Source: Paracoccaceae bacterium (GTDB lineage Bacteria > Pseudomonadota > Alphaproteobacteria > Rhodobacterales > Rhodobacteraceae). Taken from it: a stretch of 39,038 bases of DNA. A program made the translations under genes and the position numbers. The notes beneath the pieces are model-generated. The model was given only the letters and a program-made list of their open reading frames with translations. It had not been told where the DNA came from and searched no databases. Of this stretch, positions 8,549 to 16,677 are shown piece by piece. The stretch's first letter is position 1; each line of letters starts with the position of its first letter. The stretch covers positions 1-39,038 of the forward strand of contig JAPOVX010000313.1 of assembly GCA_026707935.1 (NCBI GenBank). The letters are read 5' to 3'.

Positions 8549-9245
8549 GGCGTGTGCTTGAATTATTGGTGTTGTTGGCGTGATCTGTCATTTTTGCCGA
8601 ATACGATCCGCAAGGAGTTTGAGGCACGGGCGGTGACCGGCACGACATGAGCGAGGTGGAGTGGGAAATCCTCCACTCGGTCCTTCCTCGCAAGCACCAG
8701 GGCCCGGAACGGGTGCATGACCGAAGGGTGATGAACGGGGTCTTCTTTGTGCTGCGCACCGGCACGCCGTGGCGTGACCTCCCGGAGCGTTTCGGTCCGC
8801 GCGCGACCTGCTGCAACCGCGACAACCGGTGGAGCAGGAACGGCATCTGGGCGTCGATCATGGAGGAACTTCAAAGGCTTGCGGGGGATGACGGCTGGAG
8901 GGACGACGGTTCGGCCGGTTGGGTTCGCCTGCACATGGTGGACTCCCCGTCGGTACGCTTTCACAGGCAAGGTGCCGGAGCGCCTCGCGACGGTGAGCCC
9001 CTCGGATCGGGTCGAGCCGCGGCGGACGGACGACGAAGGTCCATCTCGGCATTGATGGCAACGCGATGGTGAAGACCGTGTTTCTGCCCCGGGTCAGGCA
9101 GCCGACAGCACGCAGGCCATACGTGCTATCGTGTCTGCCGCCGCCGCTGCCGCCACGTTGCCGCCATGTTCACGCGGTGCCGCTGATCCGGTTTCCTTCA
9201 TCTTGATCAGGCCAACCGGACAACACGTTCGGACTGACGCGTCGC
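8549..9245 (+). mobile_element. Degenerate IS5-family insertion sequence
   Basis: The stretch holds a broken IS5-type transposase gene (see 8647-9102). A possible left end begins GGGCGTGTGCTTGAA immediately after CTAG, the last bases of the lacI-type gene; CTAG fits the YTAR target of some IS5 elements. No matching inverted right end was found between 9060 and 9489, so the element seems truncated. Transposase-like residues (GQAADSTQA) are readable in a third frame near 9099-9125. Bases 9246-9489 hold nothing I recognise. Confidence 0.55.
8647..9102 (+). pseudogene. IS5-family transposase, frameshifted and truncated
   Basis: The first 110 or so codons read as an IS5-type (IS427-like) transposase: an N-terminal DUF4096-type region with RRVMNGVFFVLRTGTPWRDL and WSRNGIWASI, then the first DDE aspartate in MVDSPSVRFHRQGAG. 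After that the frame breaks (about 8985): the next conserved block, TTKVHLGIDGNAMV, is in a different frame near 9025-9070, and later traces are in yet another. The remaining catalytic Asp and Glu regions are not present. The element is therefore dead. It shows that transposition has reshaped the junction between the moc-like cluster and the next block. Confidence 0.75.
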
Positions 9246-9489
9246 GCGGCAGCTGAGGTGGGGGCCCCGGACAGTCTTGCATGGCGCGGGAGGGAGCTTC
9301 GATACGGCCATCCGCCGTACCGGTCGATGCCGGGAACTGTTCCTGCATCGCGGCGGGGAGCATCGAGCCGTCGCGTGCCGCGTGACGGGACCAGAGAACA
9401 TGCCTCGAACATTCGGCACATGGATGACTCTGTGGTTGTCGCGCAGATGCAAATGGTGGTGAAATAGCATGCCGATTTGTTGAAGGTCT

Positions 9490-10656
9490 TCAATGGTCGG
9501 AAAACACCAATTGCAACCGGTCCAATGCCTCCTCGAGAACGGATCTCTGGCAGGCAAAATTGAAACGCATGAACTGCTGGCCACCGCTGCCAAAGGTATG
9601 ACCATGGCTCGGCGCAACGGCTGCGCGTTTCTGGATGCGCTCGACAAGCTCCGTGTAGCCAAGACCTGTGCCCGAAAAATCAACCCAGGCGAGATAGGTC
9701 GCCTCGAGCGGCATCGACGCGGCCCCGGGGATGGCATTGATCGTCTCGTCGAAGAGCTTTCGGTTGCCGTCCAGGTAGGTGAGCAGCTCCTCCAGCCAAG
9801 GCTCTCCGTCATTGTATGCCGCCTCAACCATGTTGGGACCGAAGCTGCCCGGAGAAATTCCGTGGCCCATCATGCGCGTGCCGAATCGCTGGTGTAGATC
9901 CCTGTCCGAGATGATCACGTTTCCCGTGTGGCACCCGGCAATGTTGAAGGTCTTGGTTGCGGCGGTCAGCGTCATCAGGCGGTCCGAAGACCGGGGCGCG
10001 GCGACGGCAGTCGGAATGTGGCGGTTTCCGTCGAAGACGAGATCCTGGTGGATTTCATCCGACACCAGGAACAGGTCGTGACGTTCACAGAACCGGACCA
10101 GTTCCGCGAGTTCGTCCCCGGTCCAGACGCGCCCCCCGGGATTATGGGGCGAACAGAGAATGGCCATGGATTCCCGGCCGGTCATCCGGGCATCATAGGC
10201 CTCGAAATCCATGACATAGCGACCGTCACGGTTGACCAGCTCGCACTCGACGATTTTACGGGACAACCCCCGAATGACCCGCGAGAATGCGTGATAGACC
10301 GGCGTGAAAATGACGATTCCGTCACCCGGTTCGGTGAATGCGTCGATGCAGAGGGCGGTCCCGTTCACCAGGCCGTGCGCCGTGAAGATCCAGTCGGTCT
10401 CGATCTCCCAGTCATGCCGGCGGCGCAGCCAGTTCCTGATGGCGACGAGATAGGAACGATCGTCCCCGTAGTACCCGAAGACACCGTGTTCGGCCATTTC
10501 CAGGACTGCCCGCTGAACCGATTCAGGGGGCTTGAATTCCATGTCCGCGATCCACATCGGGATCCCGTCATCGGGGGAAAGCCCGTACAGCGATTGCAGC
10601 ATGTCCCACTTGAGCGAGTGCGTCTGGCGGCGCTCGATGATCTGGTCAAAATCCAT
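9490..10656 (-). CDS. PLP-dependent aminotransferase/C-S lyase, MalY/PatB type
   Basis: A 388-residue cytoplasmic fold-type I PLP enzyme. MalY/PatB markers include KWD near residue 16, MWIADMEF at 34-41, SPHNPGGR at 169-176, SDEIH at 199-203 with the ring-nitrogen Asp200, and the PLP lysine at 235 in TKTFNIAG. MalY and PatB are cystathionine beta-lyases, and many relatives are aminotransferases, so the exact reaction is open. The ATG at 10656 has GGAGAA nine bases upstream; 48 extra upstream codons in the open frame do not look like protein. It is isolated, with transposon debris on one side and a 525-base gap on the other, so context gives no pathway. Confidence 0.88.
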   Translation of the reverse strand: MDFDQIIERRQTHSLKWDMLQSLYGLSPDDGIPMWIADMEFKPPESVQRAVLEMAEHGVFGYYGDDRSYLVAIRNWLRRRHDWEIETDWIFTAHGLVNGTALCIDAFTEPGDGIVIFTPVYHAFSRVIRGLSRKIVECELVNRDGRYVMDFEAYDARMTGRESMAILCSPHNPGGRVWTGDELAELVRFCERHDLFLVSDEIHQDLVFDGNRHIPTAVAAPRSSDRLMTLTAATKTFNIAGCHTGNVIISDRDLHQRFGTRMMGHGISPGSFGPNMVEAAYNDGEPWLEELLTYLDGNRKLFDETINAIPGAASMPLEATYLAWVDFSGTGLGYTELVERIQKRAAVAPSHGHTFGSGGQQFMRFNFACQRSVLEEALDRLQLVFSDH

Positions 10657-11181
10657 GAACCCTGATTCTCCGGTTGCATGCAGAAACCCAGACCAGTTGG
10701 AAACCCGGTTAGGAGGGATCTCTGCAAATGATGACAGGGACCTGGGCGCAATTGTCTTGCGGTGTGGTCCCTCCCGGACGCATAGCGCGCCCGGGATCAA
10801 AGTGCAATTTCGGCTGGTTGACAGGACCGCGCGGTACGGTGATGTGATGGACCCCGTCGGTGGTTCGATCGACGGAAATTGTCATTCCCGCGAAACGGGC
10901 GGGATGGCGATCGTCAACGCGACGTAATCGACGTGCGAGCTCCCGACCACAACCGTACGTTGAGACCCGGCAGGCCTCCGACATGCCGTGACCGAAACGA
11001 GCTACTGGCGAACCGGGGCATGGCTCGAAGTCGGTCCCTGAATGTCCCGAGTTCCCTCGATTTGCGAACCGGCAACGGACTCCCGTGATGAACATCGGAC
11101 GATCGAGCACCGCATGAAGATGCACATGGCCCCGTGGTCTTGCGGGTTGCTGTCCGAACGGGAATTGACTAAGGGCGCGCC
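10657..11181. other. Gap without a recognisable gene
   Basis: These 525 bases separate the aminotransferase from def. An open frame on the minus strand (10709-11125, 138 codons) has no recognisable domain, rich Arg/Pro/His content and no ribosome site, so I do not call it. A REP-like imperfect hairpin is at 10883-10906 (CATTCCCGC with GCGGGATG, one bulged T). The upstream region of def presumably holds its promoter, but no convincing -35/-10 pair was found close to it. Confidence 0.5.
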
Positions 11182-11721
11182 ATGTCAGTCTTGCCGATCC
11201 TGATCTTTCCGGACGCCCGCCTGAGAAGGAAGTGCGCGCCGGTTAAGGAGGTGAATTCCTCGGTTCGGAGACTTGCGGATGACATGATCGAGACCATGTA
11301 CGCCGCCCCCGGCATCGGGCTGGCGGCGCCGCAGGTTGGCAAGCTGATCCGGCTTTTCGTGATGGACAGGACCGAAGGTGAGGAAGACGACCCGGTTTCC
11401 GAAGTCCTGATCAATCCGGAAGTGATCTCGGTATCGGACGAAACGGTCACGCGGGAAGAAGGGTGCCTGTCACTTCCCGGGCATTTCGAGGACATCACGC
11501 GGCCGGCCGGGGTACGGGTCAAGTACACTGGTCTCGACGAATGCGAACATGTGCAGACGCTTGAAGGTGTTCAGGCCGTGTGCGTGCAACATGAAATCGA
11601 TCACCTGAACGGCAAGCTGTTCATAGACCACCTGTCTCTCGTGAAGCGTTCGATTATCTCGAGGAAGATGCGGAAGCAGAAAAAGGAACTGCTGAAGAAC
11701 GAGAAATCCGGGAATGTCTGA
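11182..11721 (+). CDS. def: Peptide deformylase
   Basis: A 179-residue cytoplasmic metalloenzyme that removes the formyl group from the N-terminal methionine of new proteins. All three family motifs are present: GIGLAAPQ at 44-51, EGCLS at 93-97 with metal ligand Cys95, and QHEIDH at 136-141 with ligands His137 and His141 and catalytic Glu138. The C terminus is strongly basic. The ATG at 11182 follows AAGGGCGCGCC, a modest ribosome site. It is followed after 96 bases by fmt, the classic def-fmt pair that removes and adds formyl groups, here without truA behind it. Confidence 0.96.
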   Translation: MSVLPILIFPDARLRRKCAPVKEVNSSVRRLADDMIETMYAAPGIGLAAPQVGKLIRLFVMDRTEGEEDDPVSEVLINPEVISVSDETVTREEGCLSLPGHFEDITRPAGVRVKYTGLDECEHVQTLEGVQAVCVQHEIDHLNGKLFIDHLSLVKRSIISRKMRKQKKELLKNEKSGNV

Positions 11722-11817
11722 AAGGATCGCCGGCTTCATTCCCCGTCAAGTTCGTCGCTTTCGTGAAGGTCCGGAAGACCCGTCTCATGGCGTCCCCGTG
11801 CCCGCCGGGTTCGGTCA

Positions 11818-12735
11818 ATGCGCATAGTTTTCATGGGAACTCCGGATTTTGCAGTCCCGACGCTCTCGGGTCTCGCGGCGCATGGCCACGAAATTCTTGC
11901 CGTCTACTGCCGCCCGCCGCGTCCTGCCGGCCGGGGAAAAAGACAAAGGCCATGCGCAGTTCAGGTCGCGGCAGGCGATCTGGAGATCCCCGTGCGGTGC
12001 CTGGACCGGTTCTCGGTCCAGGAACAAGAACACTTCAGAAATCTCAACGCGGATGTCGCCGTCGTCGTTGCCTACGGCCTCATCCTTCCGAAAGCGCTCC
12101 TGCACGCAACCGAACAGGGCTGCATCAACGTTCATCCGTCGCTCTTGCCCCGCTGGCGCGGTGCAGCCCCGGTCAATCGTGCGATCATGGCAGGTGATCC
12201 CGTTACCGGGATATCGATCATGAGGATCGGTGACGGCATCGATTCGGGACCGGTTTTTTGCCAGAAGGAAATCCCGATCCGGGCACGCGATACAACCGAC
12301 ACGCTTCGAGACCGGCTTGCACGGGAAGGGGCCGCCCTGCTTTGCGACATCCTGCCCCGTATCGCCACGCTTGCCCCGATTGACCAGGACGACTCCGTCG
12401 CGGTGTACGCGCCAAAGATCACCAAGAGCGAAACCTGCATCGACTGGTCCCGTCCGGGACCCGAGGTCGACCGAATGATCCGGGGACTGTCGAGTTCACC
12501 CGGCGCATGGACCCGAGTCGGCACTGAACGGATCAGGGTCCTTCACTCGGAACTCGTCACAGGGATCCCCGGCGACGATACGGCCTGTCCCGGAACGGTT
12601 CTCGATGATCAACTTGCCATCCGTTGTGGAACCGGTGCCGTCAGGCTGTTGTCACTTCAAAGGGGTGGCCGGAAGGTTCTCGGGGCCAGGGAGTTCTGTC
12701 GCGGGTTTCCCGTTCCGAAAGGGTCGCGCCTCTGA
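11818..12735 (+). CDS. fmt: Methionyl-tRNA formyltransferase
   Basis: A 305-residue cytoplasmic enzyme that formylates initiator Met-tRNA using 10-formyltetrahydrofolate. The N-terminal domain begins MRIVFMGTPDFAVP and carries the catalytic set Asn104 and His106 in INVHPSLLPRWRGAAP, with Asp142 in DGIDSGPV. A C-terminal OB-like domain follows from about residue 205 and ends near RLLSLQRGGRKV. The length is close to the family norm. The ATG at 11818 matches the family N terminus, though its ribosome site is weak. It is convergent with glk, whose stop lies 37 bases away. Confidence 0.96.
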   Translation: MRIVFMGTPDFAVPTLSGLAAHGHEILAVYCRPPRPAGRGKRQRPCAVQVAAGDLEIPVRCLDRFSVQEQEHFRNLNADVAVVVAYGLILPKALLHATEQGCINVHPSLLPRWRGAAPVNRAIMAGDPVTGISIMRIGDGIDSGPVFCQKEIPIRARDTTDTLRDRLAREGAALLCDILPRIATLAPIDQDDSVAVYAPKITKSETCIDWSRPGPEVDRMIRGLSSSPGAWTRVGTERIRVLHSELVTGIPGDDTACPGTVLDDQLAIRCGTGAVRLLSLQRGGRKVLGAREFCRGFPVPKGSRL

Positions 12736-12772
12736 ATTGGTCGAACGCGGCGGATGGCGTCTCCCGGAGCGG

Positions 12773-13750
12773 TCACGACATTGCGGCAAATGCTGCTGCG
12801 CCTTCGAGGCCGGACGAATCCCTGGTGAGTACGAACACCGGAATCATCGCGAGGATTTCCTGGTAACGCCATCGTGCCTCGAAGATCTCCCTGAAGCGTA
12901 CGGGATCGAGCAGGGCGAGATTGCGCCTGGTCATCCCGCCGCTGATGAAAATTCCTCCTGTCGGCAGGCCGGTCAAGGCAAGGTCGGCGCCCATTCCCGC
13001 GAGCGCGTCGAAGAAATGCGAGAAAGTCCTTTTTGCCCGGCTTTCACCCGCGTGAGCCCTTTCCGAAATGTCTTCCGCGGTCAGCCTTTCGTCAAACAGT
13101 GCGAAGTGCAGGTTCTCGAGGCCGTTGCCGGAAAGAATGTCCTCCTGGCGCGGTTTCATCGTCGGATCGGGGTTTTCGGGCCTGCGTCTTTCAACCTCGC
13201 CGACGACCCGGTCGCGCAGCCGCGCCAGGTCTTCGGTTGATGGCCCGAATGCAACATTGCCTCCTTCTCCCGCGACAACGCGGGGAGATCCGCCTTCCAG
13301 GATCAATTGCGCAACGCCGAGCCCGGTTCCTGGTCCATAGATGACCCTGTTTCCGGGCGGCCAACTGCCGTCAAACGCCTGCAAGGGTTTGACATCGCCA
13401 GGTTTCAGGGCGAGCAGACAATAGGCCTGTGCGGCAAAGTCATTCATGATGGTGATCCTGGCGCCGGGAACGACGGCGGCGAGTTCCTCGCGAGTAAAGG
13501 AAACCGGGATATTGGTGAACTGGTAGAAACCTTCGACCGGAATTGCCGGCCCTGCAAATGCAATCACGAGTTGCGACACGGTTCGGGGGTCGACCGAACT
13601 GTCCCGCAGGAAAACCCGAAGAGCGGTCGAGAGCGTTGGCGTGGATTTCCAGTTGAGCGAACCGATCGAATCCTGGACAATGCCGGACGTATCAGCGCAG
13701 GCGAAGCGGATGTTGCTCCCCCCGACATCGGCGACAACCCATGAACTCAT
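12773..13750 (-). CDS. glk: Glucokinase (Glk family)
   Basis: A 325-residue cytoplasmic sugar kinase that phosphorylates glucose with ATP. The phosphate-1 motif ADVGGSNIRF is at 7-16, the catalytic Asp104 is in MNDFAAQA, the adenosine-site GPGTGLGVA is at 139-147, and a late GGIFISGG binds nucleotide. In Escherichia coli Glk the sugar is held by an EGGH motif; here the corresponding stretch is GEGGNVAFGP, with Asn165 in place of His. That may change sugar preference, or be a lineage variant. The ATG at 13750 has no strong ribosome site. The gene is convergent with fmt. It could phosphorylate glucose released by the transport systems elsewhere in the window. Confidence 0.9.
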   Translation of the reverse strand: MSSWVVADVGGSNIRFACADTSGIVQDSIGSLNWKSTPTLSTALRVFLRDSSVDPRTVSQLVIAFAGPAIPVEGFYQFTNIPVSFTREELAAVVPGARITIMNDFAAQAYCLLALKPGDVKPLQAFDGSWPPGNRVIYGPGTGLGVAQLILEGGSPRVVAGEGGNVAFGPSTEDLARLRDRVVGEVERRRPENPDPTMKPRQEDILSGNGLENLHFALFDERLTAEDISERAHAGESRAKRTFSHFFDALAGMGADLALTGLPTGGIFISGGMTRRNLALLDPVRFREIFEARWRYQEILAMIPVFVLTRDSSGLEGAAAFAAMS

Positions 13751-13919
13751 GACTGTGGTCCGCGGTTTATTGCGGTGTCGTGACGGGCACCCGGGCCGGT
13801 TTCACGTGGGCAGACCGAGCGGAATTCGTCGGGGGCCGGAGGTTCACGGGATTCCGTTGGAGGCGTACGCACCGGGAATACGTCCCGGCAAGAGGTCATG
13901 AGTGAACCGGGCTTCGGCC

Positions 13920-14465
13920 TCACGTGGCGGTCTTTTCTTGTCCTGGTGTTGCGAACCGGGCGGACTTCGCGACGGCATAGGGCTGCATGCCTTTCCTCGC
14001 GAGCTCGTCTGACCGTTCGTTTTCAGGATGGCCACGGTGCCCCTTGACCCATTTCCACGTGACGCTGTGTTGATTCCGCATCTTGTCAAGGCGTTCCCAA
14101 AGGTCGCGATTCTTGACCGGATGGTGCGACGCCGTCTTCCAGCCGCGGCGTTTCCAGTTCCTGATCCAATTCGTGATTCCGTTCTTGAGATACTGGCTGT
14201 CAGTTACGATGGTGATGCGGGTGGAACGTGAAAGCGCCTCGAGCGCCCGGATTGCGGCCAGCAGTTCCATCCGGTTGTTTGTCGTGTCGGCCTCTCCTCC
14301 GTAGAGTTCCTTCTTGCGGATGACATCACTGCCGTTTTTCGCAATGAGAAGAACGCCCCAACCGCCCGGGCCGGGGTTTCCGGAACATGCGCCGTCAGTA
14401 TAGGCAATGATGTCAGGCAATTCGTTTCGCCTCGAGGTTGAGAAGCTCGCACCGGCTTCCGTCAT
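13920..14465 (-). CDS. rnhA: Ribonuclease HI
   Basis: A 181-residue endonuclease that cuts the RNA strand of RNA-DNA hybrids. The four acidic residues of the active site are present: Asp24 in [16 protein letters not shown], Glu67 in NNRMELLAA, Asp89 in VTDSQY and Asp153 in ERSDELA. The basic WKRRGWK handle region is also there. I place the start at ATG 14465, which overlaps the end of the methyltransferase gene by 53 bases; a later start would clip few residues before the first strand, as the first 15 residues are not conserved. It is in a leftward run with the methyltransferase and NYN genes. Confidence 0.94.
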   Translation of the reverse strand: MTEAGASFSTSRRNELPDIIAYTDGACSGNPGPGGWGVLLIAKNGSDVIRKKELYGGEADTTNNRMELLAAIRALEALSRSTRITIVTDSQYLKNGITNWIRNWKRRGWKTASHHPVKNRDLWERLDKMRNQHSVTWKWVKGHRGHPENERSDELARKGMQPYAVAKSARFATPGQEKTAT

Positions 14466-15030
14466 AGCCTGTACCAACCGCGACTTCGCTTGTGAATTCC
14501 CCGAAACCGGCGTTTGAAAGCATTGCCTCTAGGTCATCCGTTCGATGATGGCAGTAGAGTCGGCCCAGACGGTCCCGTCGTGTGTCCCCGCCTTTCTGAA
14601 CTCCGATATACAGCCAACCTGCCGGTTTCAATGCCCGGGAGATGTTGCCGATTACCGCGGGCAGACCTGCCCGCGGAACGTGTTGCAGGGAATAACTCGC
14701 CCAGATCCCGTCAAATGCGTCGGTTTCACGGATTTGATCAAATGACATGACCCTGACATCGAGCCCGTGAGTTTTTCGTGCTTCCCGGGCGAGTTCCCTG
14801 GAAGCGTCGACGGCAACCACATGAAATCCTGCCGCGACGAAGGCGGCGGAATCCCATCCCGCGCCGCAGCCGAGGTCCAGGACCGACCCCCCTCCCGGAA
14901 GGCGGCCGATCATCCTGTCACGAAAACGTGTATCCCGGTCATTCCCTGTCCACGCCGCATACGCGGCGGCGTTCGAATCGTAGAAGGCGACGGTCGCCTC
15001 GTCGACCGGGCGCGGATTCGTCGATGGCAT
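14413..15030 (-). CDS. Class I SAM-dependent methyltransferase
   Basis: A 205-residue soluble protein with a seven-strand methyltransferase fold. SAM-binding motif I is [15 protein letters not shown] at 50-64, with the acidic end of strand two in VVAVDAS (Asp75). The motif around [11 protein letters not shown] and [12 protein letters not shown] are typical of small-molecule methyltransferases. The substrate cannot be told. The ATG at 15030 gives the usual family N terminus ([16 protein letters not shown]). Its 3' end overlaps rnhA by 53 bases, and the NYN gene lies 25 bases upstream, so the three probably form one transcript. Confidence 0.88.
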   Translation of the reverse strand: MPSTNPRPVDEATVAFYDSNAAAYAAWTGNDRDTRFRDRMIGRLPGGGSVLDLGCGAGWDSAAFVAAGFHVVAVDASRELAREARKTHGLDVRVMSFDQIRETDAFDGIWASYSLQHVPRAGLPAVIGNISRALKPAGWLYIGVQKGGDTRRDRLGRLYCHHRTDDLEAMLSNAGFGEFTSEVAVGTGYDGSRCELLNLEAKRIA

Positions 15031-15055
15031 CAGGGTCTAACCGCGAGCCCGTTCT

Positions 15056-15634
15056 TCAGTGACGCATATCGGCGTCGTCACGGCCCGAACTCTCGTGGCC
15101 GTCGTGCCGCGGTGGACGGCCGATCACTTCGCGGAGCTCGTCGAGTTCGATGAAGTTGTCAGCCTGGCGCCGGAGCTCATCGGCGATCATTGGAGGCTGG
15201 GTCCGTATGGTGGAGACGACCGAAACCCTGACCCCCTGTCGCTGGAGCGAGCCGACGAGGGGTTTGAAGTCGCCATCGCCGGAGAACAGGACGATGTGAT
15301 CGACATGGGGCGCGAGTTCCATGGCGTTGATGGTCAGCTCGATGTCCATGTTGCCCTTGACCTTCCGCCGTCCCGTGGAATCAGTGTATTCCTTGGCGGG
15401 CTTGGTCACCATGGCAAATCCGTTATAATTCAGCCAGTCGATGAGCGGTCGGATCGGAGAATAGTCGTCGTGTTCGAGAAGGGCGGTGTAGTAGAATGCG
15501 CGCAGGAGTTTTCCCCGTCTCATGAACTCGGCGCGCAGGAGCTTGTAGTCGATGTCAAATCCGAGAGTCTTGGCAGCTGAATAGAGATTCGAACCATCAA
15601 TGAACAGTGCGAGGCGTTCGTCGCGGTAAAACAT
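15056..15634 (-). CDS. NYN-domain protein (LabA/DUF88 family, PIN-like)
   Basis: A 192-residue soluble protein of the NYN family, which has a PIN-like nuclease fold and is thought to act on RNA. Conserved acidic residues sit where the metal site is expected: Asp13 in FIDGSNLY, Asp97 in GNMDIELT, and Asp120 and Asp122 in FSGDGDF. The C terminus after residue 170 is rich in Arg, His and Asp and probably disordered. The ATG at 15634 has GAAAGG upstream at good spacing. In many alphaproteobacteria this gene sits near folK and rpoZ; here it is divergent from folK, and rpoZ was not found. Biological role unknown. Confidence 0.9.
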   Translation of the reverse strand: MFYRDERLALFIDGSNLYSAAKTLGFDIDYKLLRAEFMRRGKLLRAFYYTALLEHDDYSPIRPLIDWLNYNGFAMVTKPAKEYTDSTGRRKVKGNMDIELTINAMELAPHVDHIVLFSGDGDFKPLVGSLQRQGVRVSVVSTIRTQPPMIADELRRQADNFIELDELREVIGRPPRHDGHESSGRDDADMRH

Positions 15635-15768
15635 CGGGTATGCCTTTCACGTTCGATTCCACGTCCGGCAACGGCGCAGGCATCGACATCGGTCGGCAAT
15701 TTCCTGTACAGCGCACGACCGGCGCCTTGGCCAACGAAAGGCGTCGCGGAATCGCGAGGTGATCGGGA

Positions 15769-16365
15769 TTGAATGCGCTGAAGACATGCCTCGTTTCTCT
15801 CGGGTCCAACTTGCCATTCCGTGGACGAGACAAGACTGATACAATCAAATTTGCCTTAAATACTATATTTTCAGAGTCGGACGAGCCTGTCAAGGCGAGC
15901 GGCCTCTATCGAACACCGGCGTGGCCGCCCGGGTCCGGGCCGGAATTCATCAACGCGGTGGCGATGATCAGGACGCGGAAATCGCCCGAGGGCTGCATTC
16001 GCTGGCTGCTCACGATCGAGAAACGTCTCGGTCGACATCGTGAGCCGGACGGCCGGAATACGCGATGGTTGCCCCGCGTTATCGACCTCGATCTCCTGGA
16101 CGTGAATGGCGAGGTCTTGCCTGACCTCGAGACATGGAGGCAGTGGAGGGATTTGCCGATTTCGCGCCAGCGCACGGACACGCCGAACCGGTTGATCCTG
16201 CCGCATCCCCGGATTGAAGACAGGGCGTTCGTCGTTGTTCCATTGTGTGATGTGGCTCCTGACTGGAGACATCCCGTATCGGGGATCCCCGCGAAGACAA
16301 TGCGGGAGTCGTTTACCGAAAAGGTCCTGGCGGAGATAAGGCCGCTCGAGAATGGGACTGCGTAG
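15769..16365 (+). CDS. folK: 7,8-dihydro-6-hydroxymethylpterin pyrophosphokinase
   Basis: A 198-residue cytoplasmic enzyme of folate synthesis that transfers pyrophosphate from ATP to the pterin. It opens with LVSLGSN (8-14), then YRTPAW and GPEFINAV (57-64), and has the family signature RWLPRVIDLDLL at 99-110 with metal-binding Asp106 and Asp108. The start is TTG at 15769: a GAGGT ribosome site lies eight bases upstream, and there is no ATG before the conserved N terminus. The gene is divergent from the NYN gene across 134 bases. The C-terminal part, after residue 150, is longer than in E. coli, as in other alphaproteobacterial members. Confidence 0.92.
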   Translation: MNALKTCLVSLGSNLPFRGRDKTDTIKFALNTIFSESDEPVKASGLYRTPAWPPGSGPEFINAVAMIRTRKSPEGCIRWLLTIEKRLGRHREPDGRNTRWLPRVIDLDLLDVNGEVLPDLETWRQWRDLPISRQRTDTPNRLILPHPRIEDRAFVVVPLCDVAPDWRHPVSGIPAKTMRESFTEKVLAEIRPLENGTA

Positions 16366-16616
16366 CGGACGCCGGTTCCGGTCGATTCCAGCTCATTTCC
16401 CGCTCGCGTTCATTCTCCTGTCACATGGCTCGTGACGCGACCGGAACGGAGCCACGTCGGATGTCGGGAGAAAGAGATGATCGCATTCGACATGTCGGCA
16501 GCTTGGGAATCAGCTATCGAATTCGGGAATGAGAGGCGGATTCTCCCGCTTCAATTCGCAAGGAATTCCGGACAATGCCGTATCATGACAACCGGGAATG
16601 CCGAGGCCGCGGAGCC

Positions 16617-16645
16617 TTGACGAATGTGCGCCGCCATTTTATGAC
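16617..16645 (+). promoter_or_regulatory. Sigma-70-like promoter for the second lacI-type gene
   Basis: TTGACG (16617-16622) and TATGAC (16640-16645) are separated by exactly 17 bases, close to the sigma-70 consensus. The -10 element overlaps the palindrome at 16641-16656. The preceding 250 bases (16366-16616) hold no recognised gene; a 62-codon open frame at 16432-16620 has no family likeness. Confidence 0.6.
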
Positions 16646-16656
16646 ATCGATGTCAT
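16641..16656. promoter_or_regulatory. Perfect 16-bp palindrome, likely LacI-type operator
   Basis: ATGACATCGATGTCAT is a perfect palindrome with a central CG, the form expected for LacI-family operators. It overlaps the -10 element and start of the promoter just before the lacI-type gene, so bound protein would block transcription of the regulator and the operon behind it. No second copy was seen in the window. Confidence 0.75.
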
Positions 16657-16677
16657 TTGACCATTTCGGAGGCGTGG

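Noticed and set aside
10881-10906. GTCATTCC words at 10881, 24862 and 27067 as a dispersed repeat
   Set aside because: Only eight bases are shared and only the first copy forms a hairpin, so a repeat family cannot be supported from this window.
10709-11125. 138-codon minus-strand open frame in the gap before def
   Set aside because: No recognisable family, no ribosome site, unlikely composition.
11244-11254. Perfect Shine-Dalgarno-like TAAGGAGGTGA inside def
   Set aside because: It encodes ordinary residues (VKEV) in the deformylase frame and no plausible gene starts at the right distance; probably chance, though it could cause ribosome pausing.
16432-16620. Short open frame where rpoZ might be expected after folK
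   Set aside because: The translation shows no omega-subunit features such as the conserved N-terminal helix; no gene called.
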